From Halorubrum sp. DM2 (GTDB lineage Archaea > Halobacteriota > Halobacteria > Halobacteriales > Haloferacaceae): a stretch of 64,000 nt of DNA. Below the pieces are notes generated by a model. That model saw nothing but the letters and a program-made list of their open reading frames with translations. It had not been told where the DNA came from and did no database searches. The stretch spans positions 3,175,773-3,239,772 of the forward strand of contig NZ_LR594487.1 in NCBI RefSeq assembly GCF_901686465.1, given 5' to 3'. The number at the start of each line of letters is the position of its first letter. The first letter of the stretch is position 1. Of the stretch, positions 19,201-26,975 are shown piece after piece. The position numbers and the translations under genes were made by a program.

Positions 19201-19414
19201 GGCGGCGACGGTCGAACTCGAAGAACGGATCGTCGACTGCCCGAGCGGCGACCCGGCGTGTCCTGTCGATAGTGGGAGCGAGGGCGGCGACGGCGGCGAC
19301 AGCGGTAACACGACGAACTCGACCGACAGCGCGAGCGTGCTCGGCGCGGCGGAGCCGGTAACGGCGGTCGACGCCACGAGCGCGACGACGGCGACCGGGG
19401 ACGCGAGCGCGTAA
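16244..19414 (+). CDS. aglB: Archaeal oligosaccharyltransferase AglB (STT3)
   Basis: 1056 residues. About 13 N-terminal membrane segments (residues 25-575) precede a large extracytoplasmic domain. Catalytic features: first-loop acidic motif RGNDPWYHLRE near residue 57, FPDHSAAE near 170, and WWDYG at 623-627, the signature that recognises the +2 Ser/Thr of the N-x-S/T sequon. A later DDFVKTFERVPG segment near 865 matches the DK/DKi-type motif region. It transfers the dolichyl-phosphate-bound glycan to Asn of S-layer and archaellin proteins on the outer face. The Gly/Ser/Thr-rich C-terminal 60 residues are a linker-like tail. Long alternative frames across it are GC-bias shadows. Confidence 0.97.
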   Translation: MSAQTDTDEDGGDAPLDVLKRWYHVPLLLGAVAFMLWTRLRSYGNFVRNGEVYFRGNDPWYHLRETTYLMENWPNTLPFDPYTGFPFGRTAGQFGTLWDHIMAVGVWIARPIMGSTEEVMLVMAPIAGALVAIPTYFIARRFAGRVAALGGALVLALLPGTFFSYSLVGFPDHSAAEVLFQSIAVLAFLVAFAVAEREKPVWELVVDRDVEALKRPVSYAAAAGVALGLYIWTWQPGILLVGITGIYLAVKLTSDVSHGRSPEPVAFAGAVAMTVTAVMQLIPLNDFSFGTTSYSLLQVVLPLGVAVGAVFLAWLAREWEARNLDVSTYPPTVGGLILASAGVVWLAIPSLWSTLTGNLLNFVGFSSSATFRTIGEGGPPLQDATFTNFVLSQYGLAFFLALAAVLYILARPLYRSDDTNHTLYIPAALAVVGSVYAVPQAYGAVGGVVGLDWQVVGLVLAAAFLVGATFLVEYDAEELYFVVWAAFIGSAAFTQTRFNYYLAVVVAVGTAYFLQVAFDALDLTSLDAVKNVEGWQVLTVLAVLAILLVPLVGVATPVWTAGNSSQPGSVVQWDESLQWMNDETPQPGELGGADNAMDPYTTYERPADGDFDYPDGAYGVQSWWDYGHWITTRAERIPNANPFQQNAGEAADYLLAPSEQQAAEVLASQSDEGNQTRYVMVDWQMASPNSKFNAPVTFYSGNETVRDFNELLYERVQGQNGQQGGLRAALQTRTQRYHESQMIRLYQHYGSAVEPDPVVLDWEPQTAQTQSGEQVDIKVLPSEGQPVQRFDNLSAARSYAEEDGSAQVGGVMGVPTERVEALEHYRLVHATQAPGRSPYAQQAQILAQRFGVDLQATFGESLFGAFSDDFVKTFERVPGATVEGSGAAPGQEVEATVEMRKLNGQTFEYTQYATADENGEFELTLPYSTTGYDEFGPENGYTNTSVRATGPYNVSTAQTTGEDLYTTEQFGQVEVTEGQVVGEDDTAATVELEERIVDCPSGDPACPVDSGSEGGDGGDSGNTTNSTDSASVLGAAEPVTAVDATSATTATGDASA

Positions 19415-19452
19415 TTCCGGGCTGTTAACTACCGCCACACTATTCTCGACGT

Positions 19453-20397
19453 ATGGACGACCGACGCGAGTGGCTGACGCTGTACCTGAAAGGCGTCGCC
19501 ATGGGGAGCGCGGACGCGGTGCCCGGCGTCTCGGGCGGGACCATCGCGCTCATCGTCGGCATCTACGAGCGGCTGATCGCGGCCGTCACGGCGATCGATC
19601 CCGGTCGAGTACGCCGCGTGCTGGCGGGGGTTCGGCCGGGGAACCTCGCGGACGCGCGGGCCGCGTTCCGCGAGGTCGACGGCGCGTTCCTGCTCGTGTT
19701 GGGGGCCGGTATCGGTACCGCGGTCATCGCCGTGTTGAGCGGGGTGAACTACCTACTTGCGACGCGGCCCGTCGCGACGTACGGCTTCTTCTTCGGGCTG
19801 ATCGCCGCCAGCGCCGCGGCCCTGCTCGGCGACGTCGACCTCGGAACGCCGCGCCGGAAGGTCGCCGCGGCCGGGGGGTTCACGCTGGCGTTCCTCGCCT
19901 CCGGGGTCGGCTCGACGGGACTCGGAAGCCCGCTGCCGCTCGTGTTCCTCGCGGGCGCGGTCGCGGTCAGCGCGATGGTGCTGCCGGGCGTCTCCGGTTC
20001 GCTGCTGCTCGTCGTCCTCGGCCAGTACGAGTACATGTCCGGCGTCGTGAGTCGGTTCGTCGACGGGGTCGGCGCGCTCGCCGTCGGGAACGGGTCCGAC
20101 GCACTCGTCGAGACGCTACCGCCCGTCGCCGTCTTCCTCGTCGGAGGCGTCTGCGGACTGTTCACCATCGCGCACGCGGTCCGCTACGCGCTTTCCCGGG
20201 CACGCACCGCGACGCTCGCCTTCCTCGTGAGCCTGATCGTCGGCGCGCTCCGCGCGCCGCTCGTCGAGACATCGACCCGGCTGGCGGAGAGCGCCGAGTC
20301 GTGGCGGGCGGCCGCGCCGCGGTTCGCGCTGGCGGCGATCGGCGGTGCCGCACTCGTGCTCGTCTTGGACCGATACTCCGACGCGGTCGAGTACTGA
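19453..20397 (+). CDS. DUF368 membrane protein, probable polyprenyl-phosphate translocase
   Basis: 314 residues, 8-9 predicted membrane segments, 38 nt after aglB on the same strand. It carries both DUF368 hallmarks as an internal repeat: AVPGVSGGTIALIVG (PGVSG at 24-28) and VLPGVSGSLLLVVLG (178-182). Bacterial DUF368 proteins (PopT) recycle undecaprenyl phosphate from the outer to the inner membrane leaflet. In this context the cargo should be the dolichyl phosphate released when AglB transfers the glycan from a dolichyl-phosphate donor. The family assignment is clear; the dolichyl-phosphate role is inference from gene order. Confidence 0.88.
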   Translation: MDDRREWLTLYLKGVAMGSADAVPGVSGGTIALIVGIYERLIAAVTAIDPGRVRRVLAGVRPGNLADARAAFREVDGAFLLVLGAGIGTAVIAVLSGVNYLLATRPVATYGFFFGLIAASAAALLGDVDLGTPRRKVAAAGGFTLAFLASGVGSTGLGSPLPLVFLAGAVAVSAMVLPGVSGSLLLVVLGQYEYMSGVVSRFVDGVGALAVGNGSDALVETLPPVAVFLVGGVCGLFTIAHAVRYALSRARTATLAFLVSLIVGALRAPLVETSTRLAESAESWRAAAPRFALAAIGGAALVLVLDRYSDAVEY

Positions 20398-20440
20398 GCG
20401 CGCAACGCCTTTTCCGCTCGCCGCCGTAGCCCGGAGCGAC

Positions 20441-21001
20441 ATGGTCCAGACCGAATCCGAGTCCGAACTCGACCGCGGCGACGTAGCGCCCGACTTCGAA
20501 CTACCCGGCGCGGACGGGGAGACGTACGCGCTCGACGACTTCGAGACGGACGCGCTGCTCGTCGTCTTCACCTGTAACCACTGCCCGTACGCGAAGGCGA
20601 AAATCGACCTGCTGAACGATCTGGCGGTCGAGTACGACGACCTCGCCGTCGTCGGGATCAACCCCAACGACGCCGACGAGTACCCGGAGGACTCCTTCGA
20701 GGCGATGCGCGAGGCCGTCGCGGACGGCACGGTCGCGTACGACGCGTACCTGCGCGACGAGACCGCGGAGGTCGCGGCCGCCTACGACGCGGTGTGTACG
20801 CCCGACCCGTTCCTCTTCGGCCGCGAGGACAGGAAGTGGCGGCTGCGCTACCACGGCCGGCTCGACGACGCGCTCAACCCCGACGATGAGGCGACGGAGT
20901 TCTACGTTCGCGACGCGGTCGACGCCGTTCTCGCAGGTGAGGAAGTCGAGATCCCCGACCGCCCGTCTCGGGGCTGCTCGATCAAGTGGCCGGACGCGTA
21001 G
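20441..21001 (+). CDS. Thioredoxin-fold redoxin family protein
   Basis: 186 residues from ATG 20441. N-terminal GDVAPDFELPGADGETYALDD is the AhpC/TSA-redoxin entry, followed by VVFTCNHCPYAKAKI with a CxxC (Cys-Asn-His-Cys) at the usual redox position near residue 48. The pattern with DEYPEDSFEAM and a late VCTPDPFLF (Cys plus cis-Pro) matches the widespread thioredoxin-like proteins often annotated as thiol peroxidase/redoxin. Probably a cytoplasmic thiol oxidoreductase. No signal peptide. Followed by a hairpin-rich stretch and a truncated copy of the composite repeat. Confidence 0.83.
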   Translation: MVQTESESELDRGDVAPDFELPGADGETYALDDFETDALLVVFTCNHCPYAKAKIDLLNDLAVEYDDLAVVGINPNDADEYPEDSFEAMREAVADGTVAYDAYLRDETAEVAAAYDAVCTPDPFLFGREDRKWRLRYHGRLDDALNPDDEATEFYVRDAVDAVLAGEEVEIPDRPSRGCSIKWPDA

Positions 21002-21017
21002 GGTCTCGCTGCCACGA

Positions 21018-21087
21018 GTCCCGCGAGCGGAAGCGAACGGGACCACGAAAGACGCAGCGCCGAGCGAAGCGAGGCGACCGTCTTTCG
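21018..21087. repeat. Inverted-repeat cluster downstream of the redoxin gene
   Basis: Two inverted repeats just after the stop at 21001: GTCCCG/CGGGAC (21018-21023 with 21038-21043) and CGAAAGAC/GTCTTTCG (21046-21053 with 21080-21087). The second loop contains the GAGCGAAGCGAG string seen in other hairpin clusters here. No T-run follows, so it is not a typical archaeal terminator. Confidence 0.55.
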
Positions 21088-21093
21088 GATGTT

Positions 21094-21207
21094 CTCGCGG
21101 CTGGGGCTTCGGTGGTGTGCTGCGCGGTAGCCGTGACGAATAAACGAGCGGCTAGAGCTTTGGAGACGGTCCCAGCGGAGTCGCCGTTCGCTTATAAATA
21201 GCCGCGG
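21094..21207 (-). repeat. Truncated composite repeat, copy C
   Basis: On the minus strand this reads as two degenerate tandem units with a TATTTATAAG-like element, then ACCACCGAAGCCCCAGCCG and GCGAG at 21094. It matches the left part of the two larger copies at 22342 and 49951 but stops where their 19-bp hairpin stem would continue, so the right half is missing. Like them it lies between two genes that converge (20441 forward, 21225 reverse). Confidence 0.6.
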
Positions 21208-21224
21208 ACGATATCACTCGATCG

Positions 21225-21764
21225 CTACCGGTGCCAAGCCGATTCGGTATCCGTCTCACCGCTGTCTTCGGTTACATCGCTCTCGTCGCCGTCGAGCGTC
21301 ACCGACCCGTTGGCGGCGTTGCGGAGCGCGTCCGAGCGCCCGAACTCGCCGGGCGCGATAGCGAGCGTTCGGATCCCGTAGCCGTTCGCGGTCTCGACGA
21401 CCGGCTTGAAGTCGGTGTCGCGGGAGGCGATCGCGAGGGTCTCCATCCGCCCCTCGGCCGCGAACCGCGCGGCGTCGACCGCGAGCTTCACGTCCACGTC
21501 GCCGCTGGTCATCACGACCTCGAAGCCGCGGGCCTCGGCGGCCTGAATCAGCCCCGGCGTCGCGTGTTCGTCGAGATAGAGCCGCGTCGTCACCAGCGGT
21601 CCCTCCGCCTCGGCCGCCCGGCGCACGTCGTCGAGGTCGACGTCGAACTCCTCGCGCAACACGTTCGGGCCGTCGACGAACAGCGCCACGCCGCCGGCGT
21701 CCGGGTCCGTCTGTCCGGCGGCGTCCGAACTGGAACCTTCAACCCCCTCGTCGTCTTGCTCCAT
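21225..21764 (-). CDS. NYN domain protein (TIGR00288-type)
   Basis: 179 residues from ATG 21764. The reading frame stays open a further 78 codons upstream, but that part has no domain-like composition. PIN-like NYN fold: ALFVDGPNVLREEF gives the first catalytic Asp and Asn, GDVDVKLAVDAARFA and IASRDTDFKPVVETA give the later acidic residues. NYN proteins are metal-dependent RNases or RNA-binding relatives. The last 20 residues are an acidic tail rich in D, E and T. Convergent with the redoxin gene across the copy C repeat. Target RNA unknown. Confidence 0.83.
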   Translation of the reverse strand: MEQDDEGVEGSSSDAAGQTDPDAGGVALFVDGPNVLREEFDVDLDDVRRAAEAEGPLVTTRLYLDEHATPGLIQAAEARGFEVVMTSGDVDVKLAVDAARFAAEGRMETLAIASRDTDFKPVVETANGYGIRTLAIAPGEFGRSDALRNAANGSVTLDGDESDVTEDSGETDTESAWHR

Positions 21765-21969
21765 GACCGCGATCCGAGACCATCGGAGATAGGCGTGGTG
21801 ATCCGCGAGTGACGAGGTCGGGGCAGCGTGCGGCGCAGTCGCCGCGGGCCACGCACGGCGACTGATCGTTTCGGCATTCGTACACCTTATATCCGTATTA
21901 CTACCTGACTCACGACTGTAGTGAATATACGGAGACTTGAAGTAGTATGTCCAAGAATAACGGAATAAG

Positions 21970-22221
21970 ATGTCACAATCGAACGCGTACACCGTCATCT
22001 CCGAGCAGAACGATCACGAATGTACCACGGTACGTGCCCATCCACGCAACGAGACGTACCACGTCGTCGAGTACGCCGACGAGGACGCCCGGGAGCGCGT
22101 CGCGGACCTACCGGTCGGGTCGGTGGTCAGGATGGAGCTCTCGCGTGCCGGCCGCCGGAGCAACGTCTGGTGTGCCGAGTCCGTCGAGACCGCGGTCACG
22201 GACGGCGGCTCCCCGCAATAA
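21970..22221 (+). CDS. Small conserved haloarchaeal-type protein
   Basis: 83 residues, acidic, single compact domain with no membrane segment. Sequence features: YTVISEQNDHECTTVRAHP, then VVEYADEDARERVADLPVG and VVRMELSRAGRRSNVW. The regular alternation of charged and hydrophobic positions and haloarchaeal codon use support a real gene. The pattern suggests a small beta-barrel or OB-like fold, but no family is recognised with confidence. It is divergent from the NYN gene and convergent with ilvD across the composite repeat copy A. Confidence 0.65.
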   Translation: MSQSNAYTVISEQNDHECTTVRAHPRNETYHVVEYADEDARERVADLPVGSVVRMELSRAGRRSNVWCAESVETAVTDGGSPQ

Positions 22222-22341
22222 GAATCGAGGTGAGTGAGGAGCCGACGTTCGGTCGTTGATCGCGGCTCGGTGAGAAACGGAGACGTTCTCGAAGTTCCGG
22301 TCACTCGGTTGTACGTGGCCGAGAGTCTCGCGGCGGTGAAC

Positions 22342-22857
22342 ACCACCGAAGCCCCTGCCGCTCGGCTATACGAAGCTGTTCCTGTTGATAAATCGTTAAT
22401 CGACATGAACCGCTCCGAAGCCCCAGTCGCGAGGCGGGCGCACGTTCGCTGCGGTCCTCGTCGGTCGCTCGCGCTGCTCGCTCCCTTCCTGCGGTCCTTG
22501 CGTCACCTGCGCCCGCCTCGCGACTGCCCCTTCGAGTCCCGCCCCGCACCACCGGAAGACGGTCCTGCTCGCTCACTACGTTCGCTGCGCGGGCTGCGAC
22601 TTCCGTACTCCCGCTCGCTCCCTCCGGTCGCTCGCGGGACCGCACAGCCTCACACCTCCCCAGCCTCGTCACCGGACTACGTCCGGTTTCAAGCGAGAGC
22701 TTCGCTCTCGCCCTGTCGCTGGTCCCGGAGCGAAGCGGAGGGACCAGCGACTCCAGCGAGAATCGAGGATTCTCTGGCAGCCGGCGCTACGCGCCGGCGA
22801 CCACGCGCGGCGCTCCTCGGCCGCGATGCGGCCTCGGAGGCGCGCGCCACAGCGGTA
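22342..22857. repeat. Composite repeat, copy A, with 19-bp stem and hairpin string
   Basis: Fills most of the 720-nt gene-free stretch 22222-22941. Left part: a tandem unit starting ACCACCGAAGCCCC (22342), repeated 69 nt later. The second unit runs into a 19-bp perfect inverted repeat, CAGTCGCGAGGCGGGCGCA (22424-22442) with its complement at 22508-22526. A conserved CCTCCCCAGCCTCGTC (about 22655-22670) follows, then six hairpins between 22671 and 22833. The right end CGCGCCACAGCGGTA (22843-22857) is shared with copy B at 50318-50332. No coding potential is convincing here. Confidence 0.75.
22671..22833. repeat. Array of six hairpins, five with trinucleotide loops
   Basis: Consecutive perfect inverted repeats: 22671-22687 (7-bp stem, loop TAC), 22693-22711 (8 bp, TTC), 22715-22751 (12 bp, 13-nt loop), 22758-22774 (7 bp, GAG), 22780-22798 (8 bp, TAC), 22819-22833 (6 bp, GAT). 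Spacers between them are 3-20 nt. The stem sequences differ from one another, so only the structure repeats, not the sequence. Confidence 0.8.
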
Positions 22858-22941
22858 GATGAAAAGGAGCCGTCGAGATCGTTAATTTTGAGCCTCAGTA
22901 AAAACGGACGCTCCCGGCGGCTCCGACAGCTTCGTGCCCGG

Positions 22942-24732
22942 TTACAGGTCTCGCGTGAGTCGCGGGTTCGTCACCGCGCCGTCGGCGGCGGAGGCAAAGT
23001 CGCGACCGTACTTCGCGAGAATGCCGCCCTCGTAGGGCGGTTCCGGGGCCTCCCACTCCTCGCGCCGGGCGGCGAGCTCCTCGTCGGAGAGGTCGACGGT
23101 GAGGTCGCGTTCGGGGATGTCCACGGTGATGTGGTCGCCGTCCTCGATGAGCCCGATCGGGCCGCCCGCGGCGGCCTCGGGCGCGACGTGACCGATCATG
23201 GGACCGCGGGTGCCGCCGGAGAAGCGGCCGTCGGTCAGGAGGGCGACGTCGTCCTCGTGGCCCGCGCCGACGACGGCGGCGGTGACGCCGAGCATCTCGC
23301 GCATCCCGGGACCGCCGCGGGGCCCCTCGTTCCGGATGACGATCACGTCACCGGACTCGATCTCGCCCGACTGGACGTACTCCATCGCGTCCTCCTCGTT
23401 TTCGAACACGCGGGCCGGGCCCTCGTGGTAGAACTCGTCGTCGCCGGTCACCTTCAGCACCGAGCCGTCCGGCGCGAGGTTACCGTCGAGGATCTTGATC
23501 GCCCCCTCCTCCTCCTTCGGGTCGTCGACGGTGTAGAGGAAGTCGGCCTCGATTTCGTCCTCGTCCGGGAGGTCGCCGTTCGCCTCCAGTTCGGCCAGTT
23601 CCTCTTTGAGCGTCCGCCCGGTCACGGTCATCGCGTCGCCGTGGAGCAGGTCGGCCTCAAGCAGGCGGCGGAGGACGACCGGAACCCCGCCGATCTCGTG
23701 GAGGTCGTTCATCACCCGCGTCCCGCCGGGCTGGAGGTTCGCGATCTTCGGCGTGCGGCGCGATATCTTATCGAAGTCCTCGATCGAGAGGTCGACGTCC
23801 GCCTCGCCGGCGAGCGCGAGCAGGTGAAGGACCGCGTTCGTCGACCCGCCCATCGCGGTCTGGGCGGCGATCGCGTTCTCGAACGACTTCCGCGAGAGGA
23901 TGTCGGAGGGGCGGCGGTCGTTCTCGATACAGTCCATCGCGAGTTCGCCCGCGCGCTCGGCGACCGCGTAGCGAGCCTCGTCCTCGGCGGGCGGTGAGGC
24001 GGACCCGAGCGGGGCCAGCCCGAGCGCCTCCGAGAGCGACGCCATCGTGTTCGCGGTGAACATCCCGCCGCAGGAGCCCGCTCCGGGGCAGGCGTGTCGC
24101 TCTAGGTCGTCGAGTTCGTCGGCGTCCATGTCGCCCTGCGCGTAGGTGCCGACACCCTCGAACACCTGGACGATCGTCACGTCGCGCCCGTCGTGTTGCC
24201 CGGGCATGATCGACCCGCCGTAGAGGAAGACGCTGGGCAGATCCGTCCGGATCGCGGCCATCATCATCCCGGGGAGGTTCTTGTCGCAGCCCGCGACCGT
24301 CACGAGGGCGTCCATGCGCTCGCCGAAGGAGACGAGTTCGACCGAGTCCGCGATCACTTCCCGCGAGATCAGGCTCGCCTTCATCCCCTCGGTCCCCATC
24401 GAGATGGCGTCGGAGATGGTGATCGTCCCGAACTCGATGGGCATTCCGCCCGCGGCATCGATGCCGTCGAGCGCGGCGTCCGCCACGTCGTCAAGGTGGA
24501 CGTTACACGGCGTGATGTCCGCCGCCGGGTTCGGCACGCCGACGATGGGCGACGAGAGGTCCTCGTCGTCGAACCCCATCGCCCGGAACATCGCGCGGTG
24601 CGGCGCTTTGTCCGGTCCCTCGGTCACTTCGCGGCTCCGCAGGTCCTCGTCTTTCCCCCCGGCGAATCGATCTGTGTCTTCCCGGCGGCGACGCCGCTCG
24701 TCGTCGTCGGATCTCGGCTGCTGTTCGCTCAT
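22942..24732 (-). CDS. ilvD: Dihydroxy-acid dehydratase
   Basis: 596 residues, full family length. Dehydrates 2,3-dihydroxy-3-methylbutanoate and -pentanoate to the 2-keto acids in valine and isoleucine synthesis. Family motifs: [28 protein letters not shown] (cluster Cys), [20 protein letters not shown] (second cluster Cys), and [16 protein letters not shown]. The C-terminal [20 protein letters not shown] is also standard. The N-terminal 20 residues are a charged haloarchaeal extension. A TATA-like TTTAAGA about 25-30 nt before ATG 24732 points to a leaderless message. The composite repeat copy A lies just beyond its stop. Confidence 0.96.
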   Translation of the reverse strand: MSEQQPRSDDDERRRRREDTDRFAGGKDEDLRSREVTEGPDKAPHRAMFRAMGFDDEDLSSPIVGVPNPAADITPCNVHLDDVADAALDGIDAAGGMPIEFGTITISDAISMGTEGMKASLISREVIADSVELVSFGERMDALVTVAGCDKNLPGMMMAAIRTDLPSVFLYGGSIMPGQHDGRDVTIVQVFEGVGTYAQGDMDADELDDLERHACPGAGSCGGMFTANTMASLSEALGLAPLGSASPPAEDEARYAVAERAGELAMDCIENDRRPSDILSRKSFENAIAAQTAMGGSTNAVLHLLALAGEADVDLSIEDFDKISRRTPKIANLQPGGTRVMNDLHEIGGVPVVLRRLLEADLLHGDAMTVTGRTLKEELAELEANGDLPDEDEIEADFLYTVDDPKEEEGAIKILDGNLAPDGSVLKVTGDDEFYHEGPARVFENEEDAMEYVQSGEIESGDVIVIRNEGPRGGPGMREMLGVTAAVVGAGHEDDVALLTDGRFSGGTRGPMIGHVAPEAAAGGPIGLIEDGDHITVDIPERDLTVDLSDEELAARREEWEAPEPPYEGGILAKYGRDFASAADGAVTNPRLTRDL

Positions 24733-24830
24733 ACTCGCCCCTGTCGCTCGGGACTCTTAAACCGCCGCGTCGGGGCGATGGTTGCTCGCGCGGGCGAACG
24801 GGTTCGGGGCGGCCTCGCCTCGGTTCCCGT

Positions 24831-25223
24831 TCACACCCGCGCTTTCAGCTCCACTCGATACCCGAACGGGTCGCGGACGTACACCGCGCCCGCCTCGCCG
24901 GTCGCACCGAGCGGCGAGTCGAGCGTCTTCTCGACCTCGACGCCCGCGTCGGCGAGTTCGGTCGCTGTCTCGTCGACCGACTCCTCGACGACGACCGCGA
25001 CGTGGTCGTAGTTCGTCGGCGTCGGCGGCTCGAACTCGGCCGTGGGCCACAGGTGGATCACCGCCGTCGCCGAGAGCCGCACGTCGAAGAACGGCTTGTC
25101 GTCGGCCGCGTACAGCGCGTCCTCGATCCCAAAGCCGAGCGCGTCGCCGTAGAACTCGCGGGCGTCGTCGACGCCGTCTTCGGGGATCCGGAGGTTGACG
25201 TGGTCGATGTGGCGTGCGTTCAC
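24831..25223 (-). CDS. VOC/glyoxalase-family protein
   Basis: 130 residues from GTG 25223, chosen because ARHIDHVNLRIP is the first beta strand of the VOC fold and the upstream in-frame extension is Arg/Ala-rich without domain character. Paired beta-alpha-beta-beta-beta modules: HIDHVNLRIP...FYGDALGF, VRLSATAVIHLWP, NYDHVAVVVEE and VYVRDPFGYRVEL. The metal ligands expected at His8, a mid-domain residue, His near 74 and Glu near 128 are plausible. Likely a metal-dependent dioxygenase, lyase or resistance-type binding protein; reaction unknown. Confidence 0.8.
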   Translation of the reverse strand: MNARHIDHVNLRIPEDGVDDAREFYGDALGFGIEDALYAADDKPFFDVRLSATAVIHLWPTAEFEPPTPTNYDHVAVVVEESVDETATELADAGVEVEKTLDSPLGATGEAGAVYVRDPFGYRVELKARV

Positions 25224-25396
25224 GTTGACCGATTCGGCTGCCGGGCGCAAAAGTCGTAGGGGGAGCGGCACGCCCCTCGCTGCCGAACGTCGGCGAGCGA
25301 ACCGACGGCGGTTCGTCGACTCGGGACGGCTACGCGCGGTCTCGCTACCTGCCAACGGCCGCTGAGTATTTAATCGGAGAAATGTAACTACCGCAC

Positions 25397-25768
25397 ATGA
25401 TTGTGTTCGACTTCGTCGCCGTCGGGCCGCTGATGGGCGGGATGGCCGGTTCGGGGATGGCGGGCGGGATGGGCGGCTGGATGTTCGCGTTTCCCCTCGT
25501 CGCGCTGTTCACCGTCTCGGTGCTGATCGCCGTGGGCCTCGTCGGGATCAAGCTGCTCGTGAGCGAGACGGATGACGGACCGGACGAGGGTGACCCCGAC
25601 GAGACCCCGGTCGAGCGCCTTCAACGGCGGTACGCCGCGGGCGAACTCGCGGAGGAGGAGTTCGAGCGGGCGTTGGAGCGCGAACTGGAGCGCGAGGGGA
25701 GCGACGGAGTCGACGAGAGGACGGCCGCCGAGACGGAGTCCGCCGGAGAGGCTGCGCGAGCGCGGTGA
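25397..25768 (+). CDS. SHOCT-domain membrane protein
   Basis: 123 residues. A Gly/Met-rich N-terminal part with one or two hydrophobic segments (WMFAFPLVALFTVSVLIAVGL) is followed by an acidic linker and a short C-terminal SHOCT motif, ERLQRRYAAGELAEEEFERALERE. SHOCT helices usually end membrane or secreted proteins and may mediate oligomerisation. The C-terminal 30 residues are charged and low in complexity. It is convergent with purQ at 24 nt. No specific function can be given. Confidence 0.78.
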   Translation: MIVFDFVAVGPLMGGMAGSGMAGGMGGWMFAFPLVALFTVSVLIAVGLVGIKLLVSETDDGPDEGDPDETPVERLQRRYAAGELAEEEFERALERELEREGSDGVDERTAAETESAGEAARAR

Positions 25769-25792
25769 GCTGAAGTTGACCCGGGAATCGAT

Positions 25793-26470
25793 TCAGGCGA
25801 ACGCTTCGAGGATTCCCGCGCCGTCGGTGCTGCGGCCGAGGTCGGGAAGCGTGGCGCGCTCGGGGTGGGGCATCAACACGGCGACCGTCTCGCGCTCGCC
25901 GAGGACGCCGGCGACGTTGTCCGTGGAGCCGTTCGGGTTCGCGGCGTCGGTGACGTTCCCGTCGGCGTCGCAGTAGCGGAAGAGGACGCGGTCGTCGGCG
26001 ACGAGGTCTGCGTGCGCCTCGTCGCCGATCTCGAACCGGCCCTCGCCGTGGGCGATGGGGACCTCGATCACGTCGCCCTCGTCGTAGGCGGCGGTCCACG
26101 GCGTGTCGGCGCGCTCGACGCGCAGGTGGACCGGCTCACACTGGAAGCGAGCGGAGGCGTTCGTGGTGAACGCGCCGGGCGTGAGGCCGGACTCGGAGCC
26201 GATCTGCGCGCCGTTACAGATCCCGATGACGGGGACGCCCGATTCGGCCGCGGCGCGGACCTCGTCCATGATCGGGTCGCGGGCGGCCATCGCGCCGGCG
26301 CGCAGGTAGTCGCCGTAGGAGAAGCCGCCGGGGAGGACGATCCCGTCGGTGTCTTCGGGGAGTCCGTCCTCGTGCCAGACGCGCTCGGCGTCGATCCCGA
26401 GGTGCGCTAACGCGCGGACGGCGTCGCGGTCGCAGTTCGAGCCGCCGAACTGGACGACGGCGACCGTCAC
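25793..26470 (-). CDS. purQ: Phosphoribosylformylglycinamidine synthase, glutaminase subunit
   Basis: 225 residues from GTG 26470 (reads MTVAVVQFGGSNCDRD); a GTG 9 nt earlier is less typical. Class I glutamine amidotransferase: VLPGGFSYGDYLRAGAMA, nucleophile GICNGAQIG with Cys near residue 85, and the C-terminal His/Glu motif MPHPERA. It feeds ammonia to PurL for FGAM formation in purine synthesis. Downstream of purS on the same strand. Unusually, 73 nt separate the two genes, although purS still ends in an ATGA of the kind that normally starts the next gene; see the small open frame between them. Confidence 0.95.
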   Translation of the reverse strand: MTVAVVQFGGSNCDRDAVRALAHLGIDAERVWHEDGLPEDTDGIVLPGGFSYGDYLRAGAMAARDPIMDEVRAAAESGVPVIGICNGAQIGSESGLTPGAFTTNASARFQCEPVHLRVERADTPWTAAYDEGDVIEVPIAHGEGRFEIGDEAHADLVADDRVLFRYCDADGNVTDAANPNGSTDNVAGVLGERETVAVLMPHPERATLPDLGRSTDGAGILEAFA

Positions 26471-26547
26471 GCCGACCACCTCGCGTGGGCGGCCGCGACC
26501 GCCGCGCCGGTGACGATCGGCGTCGTCTCGACGACGGCGACCGTCAT
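26467..26547 (-). other. 26-codon open frame fitted between purS and purQ
   Basis: ATG at 26547 overlaps the purS stop as ATGA; its TGA overlaps the purQ start as GTGA. It begins MTVAVV, the same six residues and nearly the same bases as the start of purQ, then reads ETTPIVTGAAVAAAHARWSA. This looks like either a partial duplication of the purQ 5' end that shifted the real start downstream, or a tiny translated coupler that keeps ribosomes moving from purS to purQ. Coding status is unproven. Confidence 0.4.
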
Positions 26548-26795
26548 CGCTCCGCGACCGCCACGTCGTAGTCGTGGATCGTCGGGTTCGCGAGCAGCCG
26601 CTCGGCCATCTCGCCGGCGCGATCGGCGGCCTCGTCGGCGTCGGCGGCGGCGAGGTCGACCTCGAAGCGATCCGCGGAGCGGAGGTCGTCGAGTTCGAAC
26701 CCGAGCCGTTCGAGGGCTTGTTGGGTCGTCTCGGCCTCCGGGTCGAGGACGCCCCGCTTCAGCCGGACCGTCACCGTCGCCGTGTAGTCGGTCAT
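26544..26795 (-). CDS. purS: Phosphoribosylformylglycinamidine synthase subunit PurS
   Basis: 83 residues, the normal PurS length. The sequence follows the family: YTATVTVRLKRGVLDPEAETTQQAL, then LGFELDD, with VDLAAADADEAADRAGEMAERLLANPTIHDYDV at the end. PurS dimers bridge PurQ and the small-type PurL in the FGAM synthase complex. First gene of a purS-purQ unit; purL is not in this window. Its TGA forms an ATGA with the 26-codon open frame rather than with purQ. Confidence 0.95.
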   Translation of the reverse strand: MTDYTATVTVRLKRGVLDPEAETTQQALERLGFELDDLRSADRFEVDLAAADADEAADRAGEMAERLLANPTIHDYDVAVAER

Positions 26796-26975
26796 GTCCG
26801 TTGGTGCGGAGTCGTGTGTAAAAACCGTTTTGGAACGCCTCGTATAGACACGTTCGTGGATATAGATCGGTCGAACGTGCGGGAGGCAGGGACCGCGCGG
26901 AACGAAAGGGGCAAACCCCTCCGCCTGTTGAGGAGGGTGTATGCAGCCGCTCGAACCCGCGGAGGTGATCGTCGC

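Noticed and set aside
16114-19438. Long frames on both strands across aglB
   Set aside because: Composition is Arg/Ala-rich on the plus strand and Arg/Asp/Val-rich on the minus strand, without motifs; AglB itself is complete with WWDYG.
22521-22552. tRNA 3' end suggested by CCCCTTCGAGTCCCGCCCC followed by CACCACC
   Set aside because: The expected T-stem does not pair, no acceptor, D or anticodon arms are found upstream, and copy B has the same text within a repeat.
22234-23997. 587-codon plus-strand frame through the repeat and into ilvD
   Set aside because: The first part reads through hairpin DNA and the second is antisense to ilvD; the translation is low-complexity Arg/Ser/Leu.
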